Of a DNA stretch of 64,000 nucleotides, positions 56,143 to 64,000 are shown in pieces (the first letter of the stretch is position 1; every line of letters starts with the position of its first letter). Under the pieces are notes generated by a model that saw nothing but the letters and a program-made list of their open reading frames with translations, did no database searches and was not told where the DNA came from. The position numbers and the translations under genes are program-made. The stretch spans positions 80,140-144,139 of the forward strand of contig NZ_SISB01000010.1 in the NCBI RefSeq assembly GCF_004310295.1, in the 5' to 3' direction. The stretch comes from Pseudomonas sp. BGI-2 (GTDB lineage: Bacteria; Pseudomonadota; Gammaproteobacteria; Pseudomonadales; Pseudomonadaceae).

Positions 56143-57300
56143 ATGAATAAACGTCCTCTGTATTTCGACTATGCCGCCACCACGCCGGTGGATGAGCGGG
56201 TCATCAAGGTCATGGTCGAGTGTCTGGGTTTCAACGGAAACTTCGGCAACCCGGCGTCCAGCTCCCATGCCTTCGGCCAACAGGCCCGGCAGACGGTCGA
56301 GCAGGCGCGGCGTCAGGTCGCCGAACTGGTCGGCGCCCAGGCGGAACAGATCGTCTGGACCTCCGGTGCCACCGAATCGAACAACCTTGCTCTCAAGGGC
56401 GTGGCCCAGGCTCGCGGGGTGTCCGGCGGCCACATCATCACCAGCCAGATCGAACACAAGGCCATCCTCGACACGGCGAAGCAGTTGCAGGACGCCGGTG
56501 TTGCCGTGACTTATCTGGTGCCTGACGCAGAGGGGCTGATTACTCCGCAAGCGGTCAGCGAGGCAATGCGCGAAGACACCTTTCTGGTGTCGCTGATGCT
56601 GGTCAACAACGAACTGGGCACGGTCAATGACATCGCGGCCATCGGCCAGATCGTGCGTGATCGTGATGCGTTGTTCCATGTCGATGCGGCTCAGGGCGCG
56701 GGCAAAGTCGCGATCGATCTTGCTGCATTGCCAGTGGACCTGATGTCGTTTTCGGCGCACAAGATTTACGGCCCCAAAGGCATCGGCGCCCTGTACGTCG
56801 GCCCACGCGCGCAGCAACGTTTGCAGGCGCAGATTCACGGTGGCGGTCACGAGGGCGGTTTGCGTTCCGGGACCCTGGCGACTCACCAGATCGCCGCCAT
56901 GGGCGTGGCCTTCGCCTTGGCGGCGGCCGGGTTCGAGGAAGAAAAAGCCACGATCGTGCGGCTACGCGAACGCTTGCTCGAACAACTGCTGGGCATCCCC
57001 GGCGTTCGGCTCAATGGCAGCCTGACCCAGCGCATTCCCCATACCCTGAGCCTGACCTTCAACGAAGGAGAGCTCAATTCCGCGGCGCTGAGCAACTCGA
57101 TCGCATTTTCCGCGACCTCGGCCTGTAACTCCGCCAGCAATGCGCCTTCCCATGTGCTGCTGGCCCTGGGGCATGACGCCCGCTCGGCGAGTCGCACCAT
57201 CCGCTTGAGTCTTGGCCGGTTCACCACCGAGCAGGACATCGACCAAGCGGTACAACTGATTAAAGCAGCCTGCGCCAGTGCCCCGGCATTCTGGCAGTAA
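56143..57300 (+). CDS. IscS-like cysteine desulfurase (class V aminotransferase fold)
   Basis: A 385-residue protein: YFDYAATTPVD at the start, PLP Lys207 (SFSAHKIYGPKG) and the reactive Cys328 in ACNSASNAPSH, aligned with IscS Lys206 and Cys328. It removes sulfur from cysteine as a persulfide. No iscU, hscA or fdx is nearby, so this is a second, standalone copy, perhaps for a specialised sulfur donor. The ATG at 56143 is taken; an earlier GTG/ATG at 56125 has no clear site. Similarity to cysteine desulfurase-like aminotransferases is possible. Confidence 0.87.
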   Translation: MNKRPLYFDYAATTPVDERVIKVMVECLGFNGNFGNPASSSHAFGQQARQTVEQARRQVAELVGAQAEQIVWTSGATESNNLALKGVAQARGVSGGHIITSQIEHKAILDTAKQLQDAGVAVTYLVPDAEGLITPQAVSEAMREDTFLVSLMLVNNELGTVNDIAAIGQIVRDRDALFHVDAAQGAGKVAIDLAALPVDLMSFSAHKIYGPKGIGALYVGPRAQQRLQAQIHGGGHEGGLRSGTLATHQIAAMGVAFALAAAGFEEEKATIVRLRERLLEQLLGIPGVRLNGSLTQRIPHTLSLTFNEGELNSAALSNSIAFSATSACNSASNAPSHVLLALGHDARSASRTIRLSLGRFTTEQDIDQAVQLIKAACASAPAFWQ

Positions 57301-57362
57301 GGCCTGAAAGTGCCGGCGTTGATCGGCACTCAACAATAATGATGAAGTGATTAGCAGGAGAC

Positions 57363-59174
57363 ATGATGAGTACGCAGCTTTCGATCAATGGATCGGTGCC
57401 CGAGCGCCTGGCGCAAACCCGCGAACTGATGAGCCGGGAGGGCATTCATGCCCTGCTGGTGCCGTCGGCCGATCCGCACCTGTCCGAATACCTGCCGGGC
57501 TATTGGCAAGGGCGTCAGTGGTTGTCGGGCTTTCATGGTTCGGTCGGCACACTGATCGTTACCCCTGACTTTGCCGGTGTCTGGGCCGACAGCCGTTATT
57601 GGGAACAAGCGACCAAGGAGCTCAACGGCAGCGGCATCGAACTGGTCAAGCTGCAACCGGGTCAGCCAGGCCCGCTGGACTGGCTGGCCGAGCAAACTCC
57701 TGAAGGCGGCGTGGTCGCGGTGGACGGTGCGGTATTGGCCGTGGCGTCGGCGCGTACGCTGGGTGGCAAACTCGAAGAGCGCGGTGCGCGTCTGCGTACC
57801 GACGTCGACCTGTTGAGCGAAGTCTGGAGTGACCGTCCGACACTGCCGAACGAGCCGATCTATCAACACTTGCCGCCTCAAGCGACCGTCAGCCGTGGTG
57901 AAAAACTCGCCAAACTGCGTGAGGTCTTGAAGGGTCGTGACGCTGACTGGCACTTCATCGCAACCCTCGATGACATCGCCTGGCTGTTCAACCTGCGTGG
58001 CGGCGACGTGTCGTTCAACCCGGTATTCGTTTCCTTCGCCTTGATCAGCCAGGAGCAGGCCACCCTGTTCGTGGCCCTGAGCAAGGTAGATGCCGAGCTG
58101 CGTGCGGTCCTCGAACAGGACGGCGTGACCCTGCGCGATTACAGCGAAGTGGCAGACGCCTTGCGTGCGGTGCCGAGTGGCGCAAGCCTGCAAGTCGATC
58201 CGGCGCGCGTGACGGCCGGTTTGCTGGATAACCTGAACAGCGGCGTAAAACTGGTCGAAGGTCTGAACCCGACCACCTTGGCCAAATCACAGAAGAGCCT
58301 GGCCGATGCCGAGCATATTCGTCAGGCCATGGAGCAGGACGGCGCAGCGTTGTGCGAATTCTTCACCTGGCTGGACACGGCGTTGGGTTCTGAACGCATC
58401 ACTGAGCTGACCATCGACGAACACCTGACGGCCGCGCGTACTCGACGTCCCGGGTACGTTTCGCTCAGTTTCAACACCATTGCCGCCTTCAATGCCAATG
58501 GAGCGATGCCGCACTACCACGCCACCGAAGAAGAGCACGCGGTGATCGAGGGCGATGGTCTGTTGCTGATCGACTCCGGTGGTCAATACCTGGGTGGTAC
58601 CACCGACATCACGCGGATGGTGCCGGTCGGTACGCCGACGGATGAGCAGAAACGCGATTGCACGCGGGTGCTCAAAGGCGTAATCGCGTTGTCCCGTGCG
58701 CAATTCCCTCGCGGCATTCTCTCGCCGTTGCTCGATTCGATTGCCCGCGCGCCGATCTGGGCCGAAAGCATAGATTACGGACACGGCACCGGTCATGGCG
58801 TCGGCTACTTCCTGAACGTGCACGAAGGTCCGCAGGTCATCGCCTATCAGGCCGCCGCGGCACCGCAAACCGCGATGCAACCGGGCATGATCACCTCCAT
58901 CGAACCGGGCACTTACCGTCCAGGCCGTTGGGGTGTGCGGATCGAGAACCTGGTGTTGAACACCGAAGCGGGCAAGAGCGAGTTCGGCGAGTTCCTGAAA
59001 TTCGAAACCCTGACCCTGTGCCCGATCGACACCCGTTGCCTGGAACCGTCGCTGCTGACGTTGGACGAGAAGCAGTGGTTCAACGCTTATCACGCCGAGG
59101 TGCGCGAGCGCTTGAGCCCGTTGCTGGATGGCGCGGCCCTCGAGTGGCTGAACACCCGCACTGCGGCTATTTGA
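57363..59174 (+). CDS. Aminopeptidase P family metallopeptidase
   Basis: A 603-residue Xaa-Pro aminopeptidase of the long form: two creatinase-like N-terminal domains, then a pita-bread peptidase. Metal ligands are visible in DSGGQYLGGTTDITR (Asp, Asp), GHGTGHGVGYFLNVHEGP (His) and SIEPGTYRPGRWGVRIENL (Glu, Glu). It cleaves the bond before a proline at position two. The ATG at 57363 has AGGAGAC upstream; the second ATG is three bases later. It follows the IscS-like gene by 62 bp on the same strand. Confidence 0.92.
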   Translation: MMSTQLSINGSVPERLAQTRELMSREGIHALLVPSADPHLSEYLPGYWQGRQWLSGFHGSVGTLIVTPDFAGVWADSRYWEQATKELNGSGIELVKLQPGQPGPLDWLAEQTPEGGVVAVDGAVLAVASARTLGGKLEERGARLRTDVDLLSEVWSDRPTLPNEPIYQHLPPQATVSRGEKLAKLREVLKGRDADWHFIATLDDIAWLFNLRGGDVSFNPVFVSFALISQEQATLFVALSKVDAELRAVLEQDGVTLRDYSEVADALRAVPSGASLQVDPARVTAGLLDNLNSGVKLVEGLNPTTLAKSQKSLADAEHIRQAMEQDGAALCEFFTWLDTALGSERITELTIDEHLTAARTRRPGYVSLSFNTIAAFNANGAMPHYHATEEEHAVIEGDGLLLIDSGGQYLGGTTDITRMVPVGTPTDEQKRDCTRVLKGVIALSRAQFPRGILSPLLDSIARAPIWAESIDYGHGTGHGVGYFLNVHEGPQVIAYQAAAAPQTAMQPGMITSIEPGTYRPGRWGVRIENLVLNTEAGKSEFGEFLKFETLTLCPIDTRCLEPSLLTLDEKQWFNAYHAEVRERLSPLLDGAALEWLNTRTAAI

Positions 59175-59877
59175 TCGGTTGGAGTTCAGGCGCTGTTTCG
59201 AGCGCCTGACTCATGTAGTCGACAAAGGCTTTGACCCTGGCGGATTGGCGACGATTCGCCGGGGACACGGCATGAATCGGCAGCGACTGCGCGGTGTAGT
59301 CCTGCAAAATCGCGGTCACTCGACCGGCGTTCAGATCCTCACTGAACAACCACACCGGCGACAACGCAATCCCCAGTCCTCCCAGCACCAACTCGCGGAT
59401 TGCCTCGGAGTTGTTGCTTTGCGCATTGCCCTTGATTCGCACTTCGTGACGTTGGGCGCCTCGCCCATAAATCCATAGGTTCTGACTGTTCAGCAGGTTG
59501 AATTGCAGGCAATTGTGTCCGCGCAGTTCTTCCGGTGTTGTCGGCTGGCCGTGTTGCTTGAGATAGCCTGGCGCAGCGACCGTCACCCGGTGGGTGGTGC
59601 CGATGCGGCGGGCGATGAGGCCGCTGTCTGTCAACTCGCCGATTCTGAACGTAACGTCCAGACCTTCGCTGAGCAGGTCCTGATTCTGATCACTGAGTTG
59701 AAGGTCTATCTGAACCTGGGGGTGTTGTTGCAGAAACTCTGGGAGTCGCGGTGCAATCTGCAAGCGCCCGAAACTGACGGAGGAATCGATCTTCATGTTG
59801 CCGGCAACGGTTTCGCGTCCTGATTGGAAACTGTGTTCAGCCACGTCCACGGCCGCGATATAGCGTCTACTCGGCAT
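59167..59877 (-). pseudogene. LysR-type regulator lacking its DNA-binding domain
   Basis: 236 residues match only the ligand domain and linker of a LysR protein: SFGRLQIAPRLPEFLQQHPQVQIDLQLSDQNQDLLSEGLDVTFRIG, then GLGIALSPVWLFSEDL and QSARVKAFVDYMSQAL. The winged helix (normally ~60 residues) is missing. Only 58 bp separate the remnant from the start of the next gene, too little for it. The upstream frame codes unrelated sequence. The 3' end overlaps the aminopeptidase gene by 8 bp (convergent). Confidence 0.8.
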
Positions 59878-59935
59878 GAGTGAGTTAGCGAGAGGAAGGT
59901 CGGTCCTACAGCCACCTCTTACGGGAATTTGCGAA

Positions 59936-60405
59936 ATGACTGACTCATTTGAAATGCGTGCTCTGATTGTTGATTCGGCCAATGGGCCTTTACGCTTGGC
60001 TACCATCCAGCGACCCGTGCCTGGACCGGGTCAGGTGTTGGTCAGGATCAAAGCCAGCGGGGTGAACCCGTTGGATGCAAAGATTCGTTCGGGGCAGGCT
60101 GCTCATGCACGTCTCGGGTTTACGAGGGGCATGTTGTGAGCTGTCTCGGATGGGGGTAACACAGTTTGGCGCCGCTGTCGTTTCGGGGCGCGACCTACTC
60201 CGGGGTGTTTACCTTGTTGCCATTGTTGACCGGCAAGGGAGGCGAGCATCACGGGCAGATTCTTCGGGACGCCGCTAAGTTGATTGAGGCCGGTCAGCTG
60301 AAGCCGTTACTCGACCCGCGGCAGTTCACATTGCAAACCGCCGGGGCTGCCCATGAACTGCTCGCTAATGGAGCGGCTCAAGGTCGCTTGGTCATCGAGA
60401 TTTAA
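59936..60405 (+). pseudogene. Medium-chain oxidoreductase (quinone oxidoreductase-like), internally deleted
   Basis: The first ~58 codons match the N-terminus of an MDR enzyme (MRALIVDSANGPLRLATI, GVNPLDAKIRSGQAAHAR). From 60121 the frame shifts and only the C-terminus remains (GHVVSCLGWG, then HSLAPLSFRGATYSGVFTLLPLL and FTLQTAGAAHELL). Roughly 190 residues of NAD(P)-binding core are gone, and a TAA (60157-60159) interrupts the second part. The adjacent regulator remnant suggests one locus that has decayed. Confidence 0.85.
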
Positions 60406-60992
60406 CTCAGGGCCTCAAGGACGAAGTCCAGCCGATCCTGACCGAAGAACATCTGATCACCGACAAACATGCACGGTGCGCCGAATACACCTCGTAGGAC
60501 CGCTTTCTCGGTGTTGTCCTTGAGAGCAGCTTTGACTTCTTCGTCGGCGGTGAGCGCCAGTACCTCGTTCGGATCGAACCCGTTTTGCGACAGCACGGCT
60601 GCAACAGTCGCCGGATCATCGAGGTTGCGTCCCTCGACCCAGAGTGCGTAGAACAGGCAATCGATAAACGCGTGGAAGCGTTCGGGATGACGCAGCTGCA
60701 TACCCGTGACGGCACGCATGAGCATCAGGGTATTGATAGGAAAGTGGGGGTTGAACTTTAGTGGTACGCCGTAACGTTTTGCGTAGCGGTCCAGGTCCTG
60801 AAACATGTAGCGACCTTTGGCCGGGATGGTTGCCGGTGACGCGTTGCCGGTGGCTTTGAAGACCCCACCCAGCAGCATCGGTTTGTAGATCAGCTGGCTG
60901 TCGGTCTGCTTGCAGATTTTCGGCAGTTGGGTGTACGCCAGGTAGGTGGCGGGGCTGCCCAGATCGAAAAAGAACTCCACGGTTTTGCTCAT
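60402..60992 (-). CDS. 2-Hydroxychromene-2-carboxylate isomerase family protein (DsbA/kappa-GST fold)
   Basis: A 196-residue protein of the HCCA isomerase/kappa-GST family: FFFDLGSPATYLAYTQLP with the catalytic Ser13, KPMLLGGVFKATGN, PHFPINTLMLMRA and FGAPCMFVGDQMFFGQDRLDFV. These isomerise hydroxychromene carboxylates in aromatic degradation or conjugate glutathione. It lies 39 bp downstream of the SDR gene on the same strand, probably one TetR-controlled unit for a xenobiotic. Confidence 0.88.
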   Translation of the reverse strand: MSKTVEFFFDLGSPATYLAYTQLPKICKQTDSQLIYKPMLLGGVFKATGNASPATIPAKGRYMFQDLDRYAKRYGVPLKFNPHFPINTLMLMRAVTGMQLRHPERFHAFIDCLFYALWVEGRNLDDPATVAAVLSQNGFDPNEVLALTADEEVKAALKDNTEKAVLRGVFGAPCMFVGDQMFFGQDRLDFVLEALS

Positions 60993-61031
60993 GGTCGGTG
61001 CGCTCTGCTTATTGTTGTAGGGGAGGAGGGC

Positions 61032-61760
61032 TTACCAGCGTTCGTTCCAGGGGCGCAGATCCAGCTCGAAAGTCCAGGCGTCCCGCGGCTGGCTGTGCAA
61101 GTACCAATAGTTCTCGGCGATGTGTTCGGGATTGAGGATGCCGTCCTCGTCCTTGGTCGCGTACTTTTCCGGAAAGCTGTTGCGAATGAAGTCAGTATCG
61201 ATGGCGCCGTCGACTACGACATGGGCGACATGAATGTTCATCGGCCCCAGTTCGCGGGCCATGCTTTGAGCCAGTGCGCGAATTCCGTGCTTGGCGCCGG
61301 CGAACGCTGCAAACCCCGCCGCCCCGCGCAGGCCAGCGGTGGCACCGGTGAACAGAATCGTACCGCGTTGGCGCTTGGCCATCCGCTTGGCCACTTCACG
61401 AGCATTGAGAAAACCCGAGAAACAGGCCATTTCCCAGATCTTGAAATACTTGCGGGCGGTTTCTTCGAGAATGCTGCACGGCACATTGGCGCCGATGTTG
61501 AAAACGAACGCCTCGATGGGGCCTATCTCGGTTTCAATCTGCTCGACCAGCGCAATCACGTCCTCTTCCTTGCGAGCATCACAGGCAAATCCGTGGGCGT
61601 CACCGCCATTGGCCTTGATTGCATCAACCAACGGCTGGAGTTTGTCAGCGCTGCGACGGGTGACGCAGGCAACGAAACCTTCCTGGGCAAAGCGCTTGGC
61701 TATGGCGCCGCCGGTTGCATCACCTGCGCCGACAACCAGTACGACCTTCTTGTTGTTCAT
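61032..61760 (-). CDS. Short-chain dehydrogenase with Phe in place of the catalytic Tyr
   Basis: A 242-residue SDR: nucleotide loop VGAGDATGGAIAKRF near residues 9-24, NIGANVP in place of NAG, and the active-site stretch TGATAGLRGAAGFAAFAGAKHGI. The YxxxK motif is F153-x3-K157, and the usual Ser is replaced by Gly/Thr. Such members may bind rather than turn over substrate, or use a different acid. Divergent from a TetR gene across a pair of operators, and followed by the isomerase gene. Confidence 0.85.
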   Translation of the reverse strand: MNNKKVVLVVGAGDATGGAIAKRFAQEGFVACVTRRSADKLQPLVDAIKANGGDAHGFACDARKEEDVIALVEQIETEIGPIEAFVFNIGANVPCSILEETARKYFKIWEMACFSGFLNAREVAKRMAKRQRGTILFTGATAGLRGAAGFAAFAGAKHGIRALAQSMARELGPMNIHVAHVVVDGAIDTDFIRNSFPEKYATKDEDGILNPEHIAENYWYLHSQPRDAWTFELDLRPWNERW

Positions 61761-61779
61761 GGGTAGATCCCCTTTGCTA

Positions 61780-61804
61780 AACGATCGTTAACTGAACGAA
61801 CGTT
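61780..61804. promoter_or_regulatory. TetR operator pair
   Basis: AACGATCGTT (61780-61789, perfect palindrome) and AACGAACGTT (61795-61804, one mismatch), centres 15 bp apart, in the gap between the divergent SDR and TetR genes. Confidence 0.7.
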
Positions 61805-61853
61805 ATGCTAGGATTTGGTATGCGTCAAGACGGTCAATCCTGAGGGCAAGGCA

Positions 61854-62426
61854 ATGCGTTACTCGGCCAATCACAAGCTGGAAACAAGAGAGAAACTGCT
61901 GACAAGCAGCGCGGTGTCGGCCAAAAAGTCCGGTTTTTCCACAGTAGGTGTCGACGGGCTGATGAAGGCGATCGGCTTGAGTGGCGCTGCTTTCTACAGT
62001 CATTTTTCCTCGAAGGACGAACTGTTCGCCTCGATCGTCGAGCGCGAGTTGTGCCAAAGCCTGGAGCGATTGGGGGCTGATCAGGATCGCGACAGACTGG
62101 AACGTTGCCTGAAGCACTATCTGAGCATGGCCCATGTCGAGCACCCGGAGTCCGGTTGTGCGTTACCTGTATTGGGAGCCGAAATTGCCCGTTCAGATAT
62201 CGCTATTCGCCAGCAGGCGGAGATCTGGATTTGTCAGCTGCAGGAGAGTTGGGCGAGGATCCTGGAAAGCGACAGCCTGGCATGGTCGGTGCTGTCGCAA
62301 TGCATCGGTGCGTTGGTGGTGGCGCGAATGTTGGCCACTCCAGACATTCAGCGCACCGTGCTGAAGTCCAGTCATCATGAGATTGGCCGCCAGATTGCCG
62401 GGCGGCATCAATCTACTTGCAGATAA
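61854..62426 (+). CDS. TetR-family regulator
   Basis: A 190-residue TetR protein: helix-turn-helix in GFSTVGVDGLMKAIGLSGAAFYSHFSSKDELF (about residues 28-59), then an all-helical ligand domain with CALPVLGAEIAR. It is divergent from the SDR/isomerase genes with a palindromic operator pair between, so it probably represses them until a xenobiotic or electrophile binds. The ATG at 61854 has GAGGGCAAGG upstream. Its end overlaps the next gene by 14 bp (convergent). Confidence 0.88.
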   Translation: MRYSANHKLETREKLLTSSAVSAKKSGFSTVGVDGLMKAIGLSGAAFYSHFSSKDELFASIVERELCQSLERLGADQDRDRLERCLKHYLSMAHVEHPESGCALPVLGAEIARSDIAIRQQAEIWICQLQESWARILESDSLAWSVLSQCIGALVVARMLATPDIQRTVLKSSHHEIGRQIAGRHQSTCR

Positions 62427-62694
62427 CGATCATGCTTCGGCTGGTATAACCGGCAGGGTTGAGACCAAATGGATAATCGCCTGGCTCTTCCACGGCATCC
62501 CCCGACTTGGCGATGACCTTGTAACCCTTGGGCGCGCACGAGTTGGCGGCGCTGGTGTAGCACTTGTCCCAGGATGAGGAGAGCCCTGAACAGTTGATAT
62601 GCAGCCCTTTTTTGCCATGTTTGACTTCTGTTTTCGATGTCGCCGCGCAGCCCGCAACTGCAAGTACGGCGATCAGTAGCAAAATTCGTTTCAT
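62413..62694 (-). CDS. Small Cys-containing lipoprotein
   Basis: A 93-residue protein with signal MKRILLLIAVLAVAGCAAT, lipobox VAGC with Cys16. The mature part has three further Cys (INCSGLSSSWDKCY, NSCAPKGY) and ends in SRSMIVICK. It resembles the family of small envelope proteins with an ISCSGL-x-SWDKCY-x(5)-CP motif; function unknown. The ATG at 62694 opens the signal peptide. Confidence 0.8.
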   Translation of the reverse strand: MKRILLLIAVLAVAGCAATSKTEVKHGKKGLHINCSGLSSSWDKCYTSAANSCAPKGYKVIAKSGDAVEEPGDYPFGLNPAGYTSRSMIVICK

Positions 62695-62862
62695 TACTGT
62701 CCTTATACCGTTCCCGGATCTCGTGCCCGGGTCTGGCTGCATTCGCTTTCAATTGAAGCGTTCTGATATCCCTATCCTGAAAAATCCATGTCTGGCACTG
62801 GGTTACGGGCCTAAACATGGCCTAATTGAGCGGCAAATACCAGAACTGCGTCAAATCCTGTA

Positions 62863-63750
62863 TCAATCCGCCGCGACCGCAGGCTTGGCAGCGCTTCCCA
62901 TGGTCATGGTCGCTCCGACGGAAGCCAGAATGATGCACATGATCGCCATCCACTGTGACAGCGTGAGGTACTCGTGGAGGAACAGCAAACCTGACAGCGC
63001 GCCGAAAGCGGGTTCAATGCTCATCAATGTGCCGAAGGTCCGGGTTGGCATTCGGGTCAGAGCGACCATCTCCAGCGTGTAGGGCACGGCGGTGGACAGA
63101 AGTGCGACAGCGATGGCCACGGGGATCAATGACGGAGTTAGCAGGGCGGCACCGGCATGGACAATGCCGATAGGGGCGACGAACAGTGCGGCAATCATCA
63201 CTCCCAGAGCTGCGGTCTGCACCCCATTGTCGGCGCCGGCCTTCTGGCCGAACAGGATGTACACTGCCCAGCAGACACCCGCGCCCAAGGCATAACCGGC
63301 ACCTACCAGGTCGATTCCCGCAGTGGTCGCTCCTGTCGGTATTAATAGCAGCAAGCCGATGGCAGCGAGGGCTATCCACAAAAAGTCGATCGCGCGGCGT
63401 GAAGCATAGATAGCCACCGCCAGTGGTCCGGTGAACTCCAGAGCTACGGCAATCCCCAGGGGGACGGTGCGCAGAGACATATAGAAGAGGAAGTTCATGC
63501 CGCCCAGTGCCATCCCGTAGACGATGACGGTCCGCAGGGACTTTGCGGTGAGCTTTGCCCGCCATGGGCGTAAAAGGACGAGCATGATCACGCTGGCGAA
63601 GATCAGCCGCAGGGTGGTGGTCCCTTGAGCGCCGATAATCGGGAACATGCTTTTAGCCAGTGACGCGCCGGACTGGATCGACGCCATGGCTATTAATAGC
63701 AGGCCAACCGAGAACAGGGTCGAGGCGAGGCTGCGGGGATGGTCATTCAT
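62863..63750 (-). CDS. EamA-family exporter (RhtA-like)
   Basis: A 295-residue ten-helix drug/metabolite transporter with two EamA repeats: ASIQSGASLAKSMFPIIGAQGTTTLRLI and MNFLFYMSLRTVPLGIAVALEFTGPLAVAI in the first half, and AYTLEMVALTRMPTRTFGTLMSIEPAFGALSGLLFLHEYL-like features in the second. This order and wording match RhtA, a threonine/homoserine exporter. The ATG at 63750 is chosen because the family begins shortly after it; an upstream frame reaches 63807. Confidence 0.88.
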   Translation of the reverse strand: MNDHPRSLASTLFSVGLLLIAMASIQSGASLAKSMFPIIGAQGTTTLRLIFASVIMLVLLRPWRAKLTAKSLRTVIVYGMALGGMNFLFYMSLRTVPLGIAVALEFTGPLAVAIYASRRAIDFLWIALAAIGLLLLIPTGATTAGIDLVGAGYALGAGVCWAVYILFGQKAGADNGVQTAALGVMIAALFVAPIGIVHAGAALLTPSLIPVAIAVALLSTAVPYTLEMVALTRMPTRTFGTLMSIEPAFGALSGLLFLHEYLTLSQWMAIMCIILASVGATMTMGSAAKPAVAAD

Positions 63751-63874
63751 TTGCGTGGCATCGTCCGAAGTAGTGTTGCTTTGTGTGTTGGGCAATATAC
63801 TGCGCATTCGTGACGGTTGCGTCTATATATAAGCGATGATTTTGAGCGTCCTGGTAGAAAAGCCAAATTAGGGG

Positions 63875-63911
63875 TTGACGGCAGATTCTGGAAGTCTATA
63901 ATTCGCCCCAC
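63875..63911 (+). promoter_or_regulatory. Strong sigma-70 promoter with GC-rich discriminator, likely rRNA or tRNA operon
   Basis: TTGACG (63875-63880), 16 bp, TATAAT (63897-63902), followed by the GC-rich CGCCCC discriminator, as in stringently controlled promoters. The next 90 bp to the window end have no start codon with a ribosome site and read like a structured leader. The gene itself is outside the window. Confidence 0.6.
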
Positions 63912-64000
63912 TTCCGGCGCAGTCGAAACGGAAAACTCCTTGGTAAACAAAGAGTTACGCAGTTTTCGACAGCGAGTTGCTTCAGGTCATCGAAGCGCAG

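Overview
The window is chromosomal DNA from a Pseudomonas of the fluorescens group. The evidence is the pyoverdine genes (pvdS, pvdL, pvdH and the fpv iron-release transporter), the acyclic-terpene (atu) operon, the msu/sfn organosulfur genes and many REPIN-type repeats, all in high-GC coding DNA. No species is assigned.

Layout. 1-2.7 kb: the 3' end of cheV, a MOSC protein, ppnP and a DEDDh exonuclease. 2.7-12 kb: atuABCDEF on the minus strand, with the repressor gene atuR divergent and two mirror-image 16-bp operators between them; two repeats of different families sit inside the operon. 12-28 kb: a periplasmic binding protein, a siderophore-type acetyltransferase with its own PvdS box, pvdS with a Fur box, and the 4327-residue NRPS gene pvdL, whose domain order and adenylation codes fit the Glu / D-Tyr / Dab pyoverdine chromophore. 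28-35.5 kb: an alpha/beta hydrolase, dsbDEG, a foreign-looking hemopexin-repeat gene, and the two-component pair dsbRS. 35.5-45 kb: a small acetyltransferase, pvdH, an MbtH-like gene (both with PvdS boxes) and fpvGHJKCDEF. 45-55 kb: gene remnants, a VOC protein, an SfnC-type monooxygenase with a MetI/MetQ transporter lacking its ATPase, soxR with a SoxR box and its target, then msuEDC-sfnR. 55-64 kb: a lipoprotein, a LysE exporter, an IscS-like desulfurase, an aminopeptidase P, a decayed LysR/oxidoreductase pair, a TetR-controlled SDR/isomerase pair, a small lipoprotein, an EamA exporter and, at the right edge, a strong stringent-type promoter pointing out of the window (probably an rRNA or tRNA operon).

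How it works together. Low iron relieves Fur and makes PvdS. PvdS then drives at least four transcription units visible here through TAAAT-N16-CGT or near-matching boxes: the acetyltransferase, pvdL, pvdH (which makes the Dab used by PvdL) and the MbtH-like NRPS partner. The fpv operon handles iron release from ferripyoverdine in the periplasm. The msu/sfn and Met-type genes form a sulfur-scavenging block. The most unusual items are the AT-rich hemopexin-repeat gene inserted in the dsb locus, a tandem repeat upstream of dsbD that could be the DsbR site, a REPIN read in frame into fpvD, a head-to-head deletion scar joining leuC and dehalogenase remnants, and the new PvdS-box acetyltransferase. 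I found no CRISPR array, prophage or insertion sequence.
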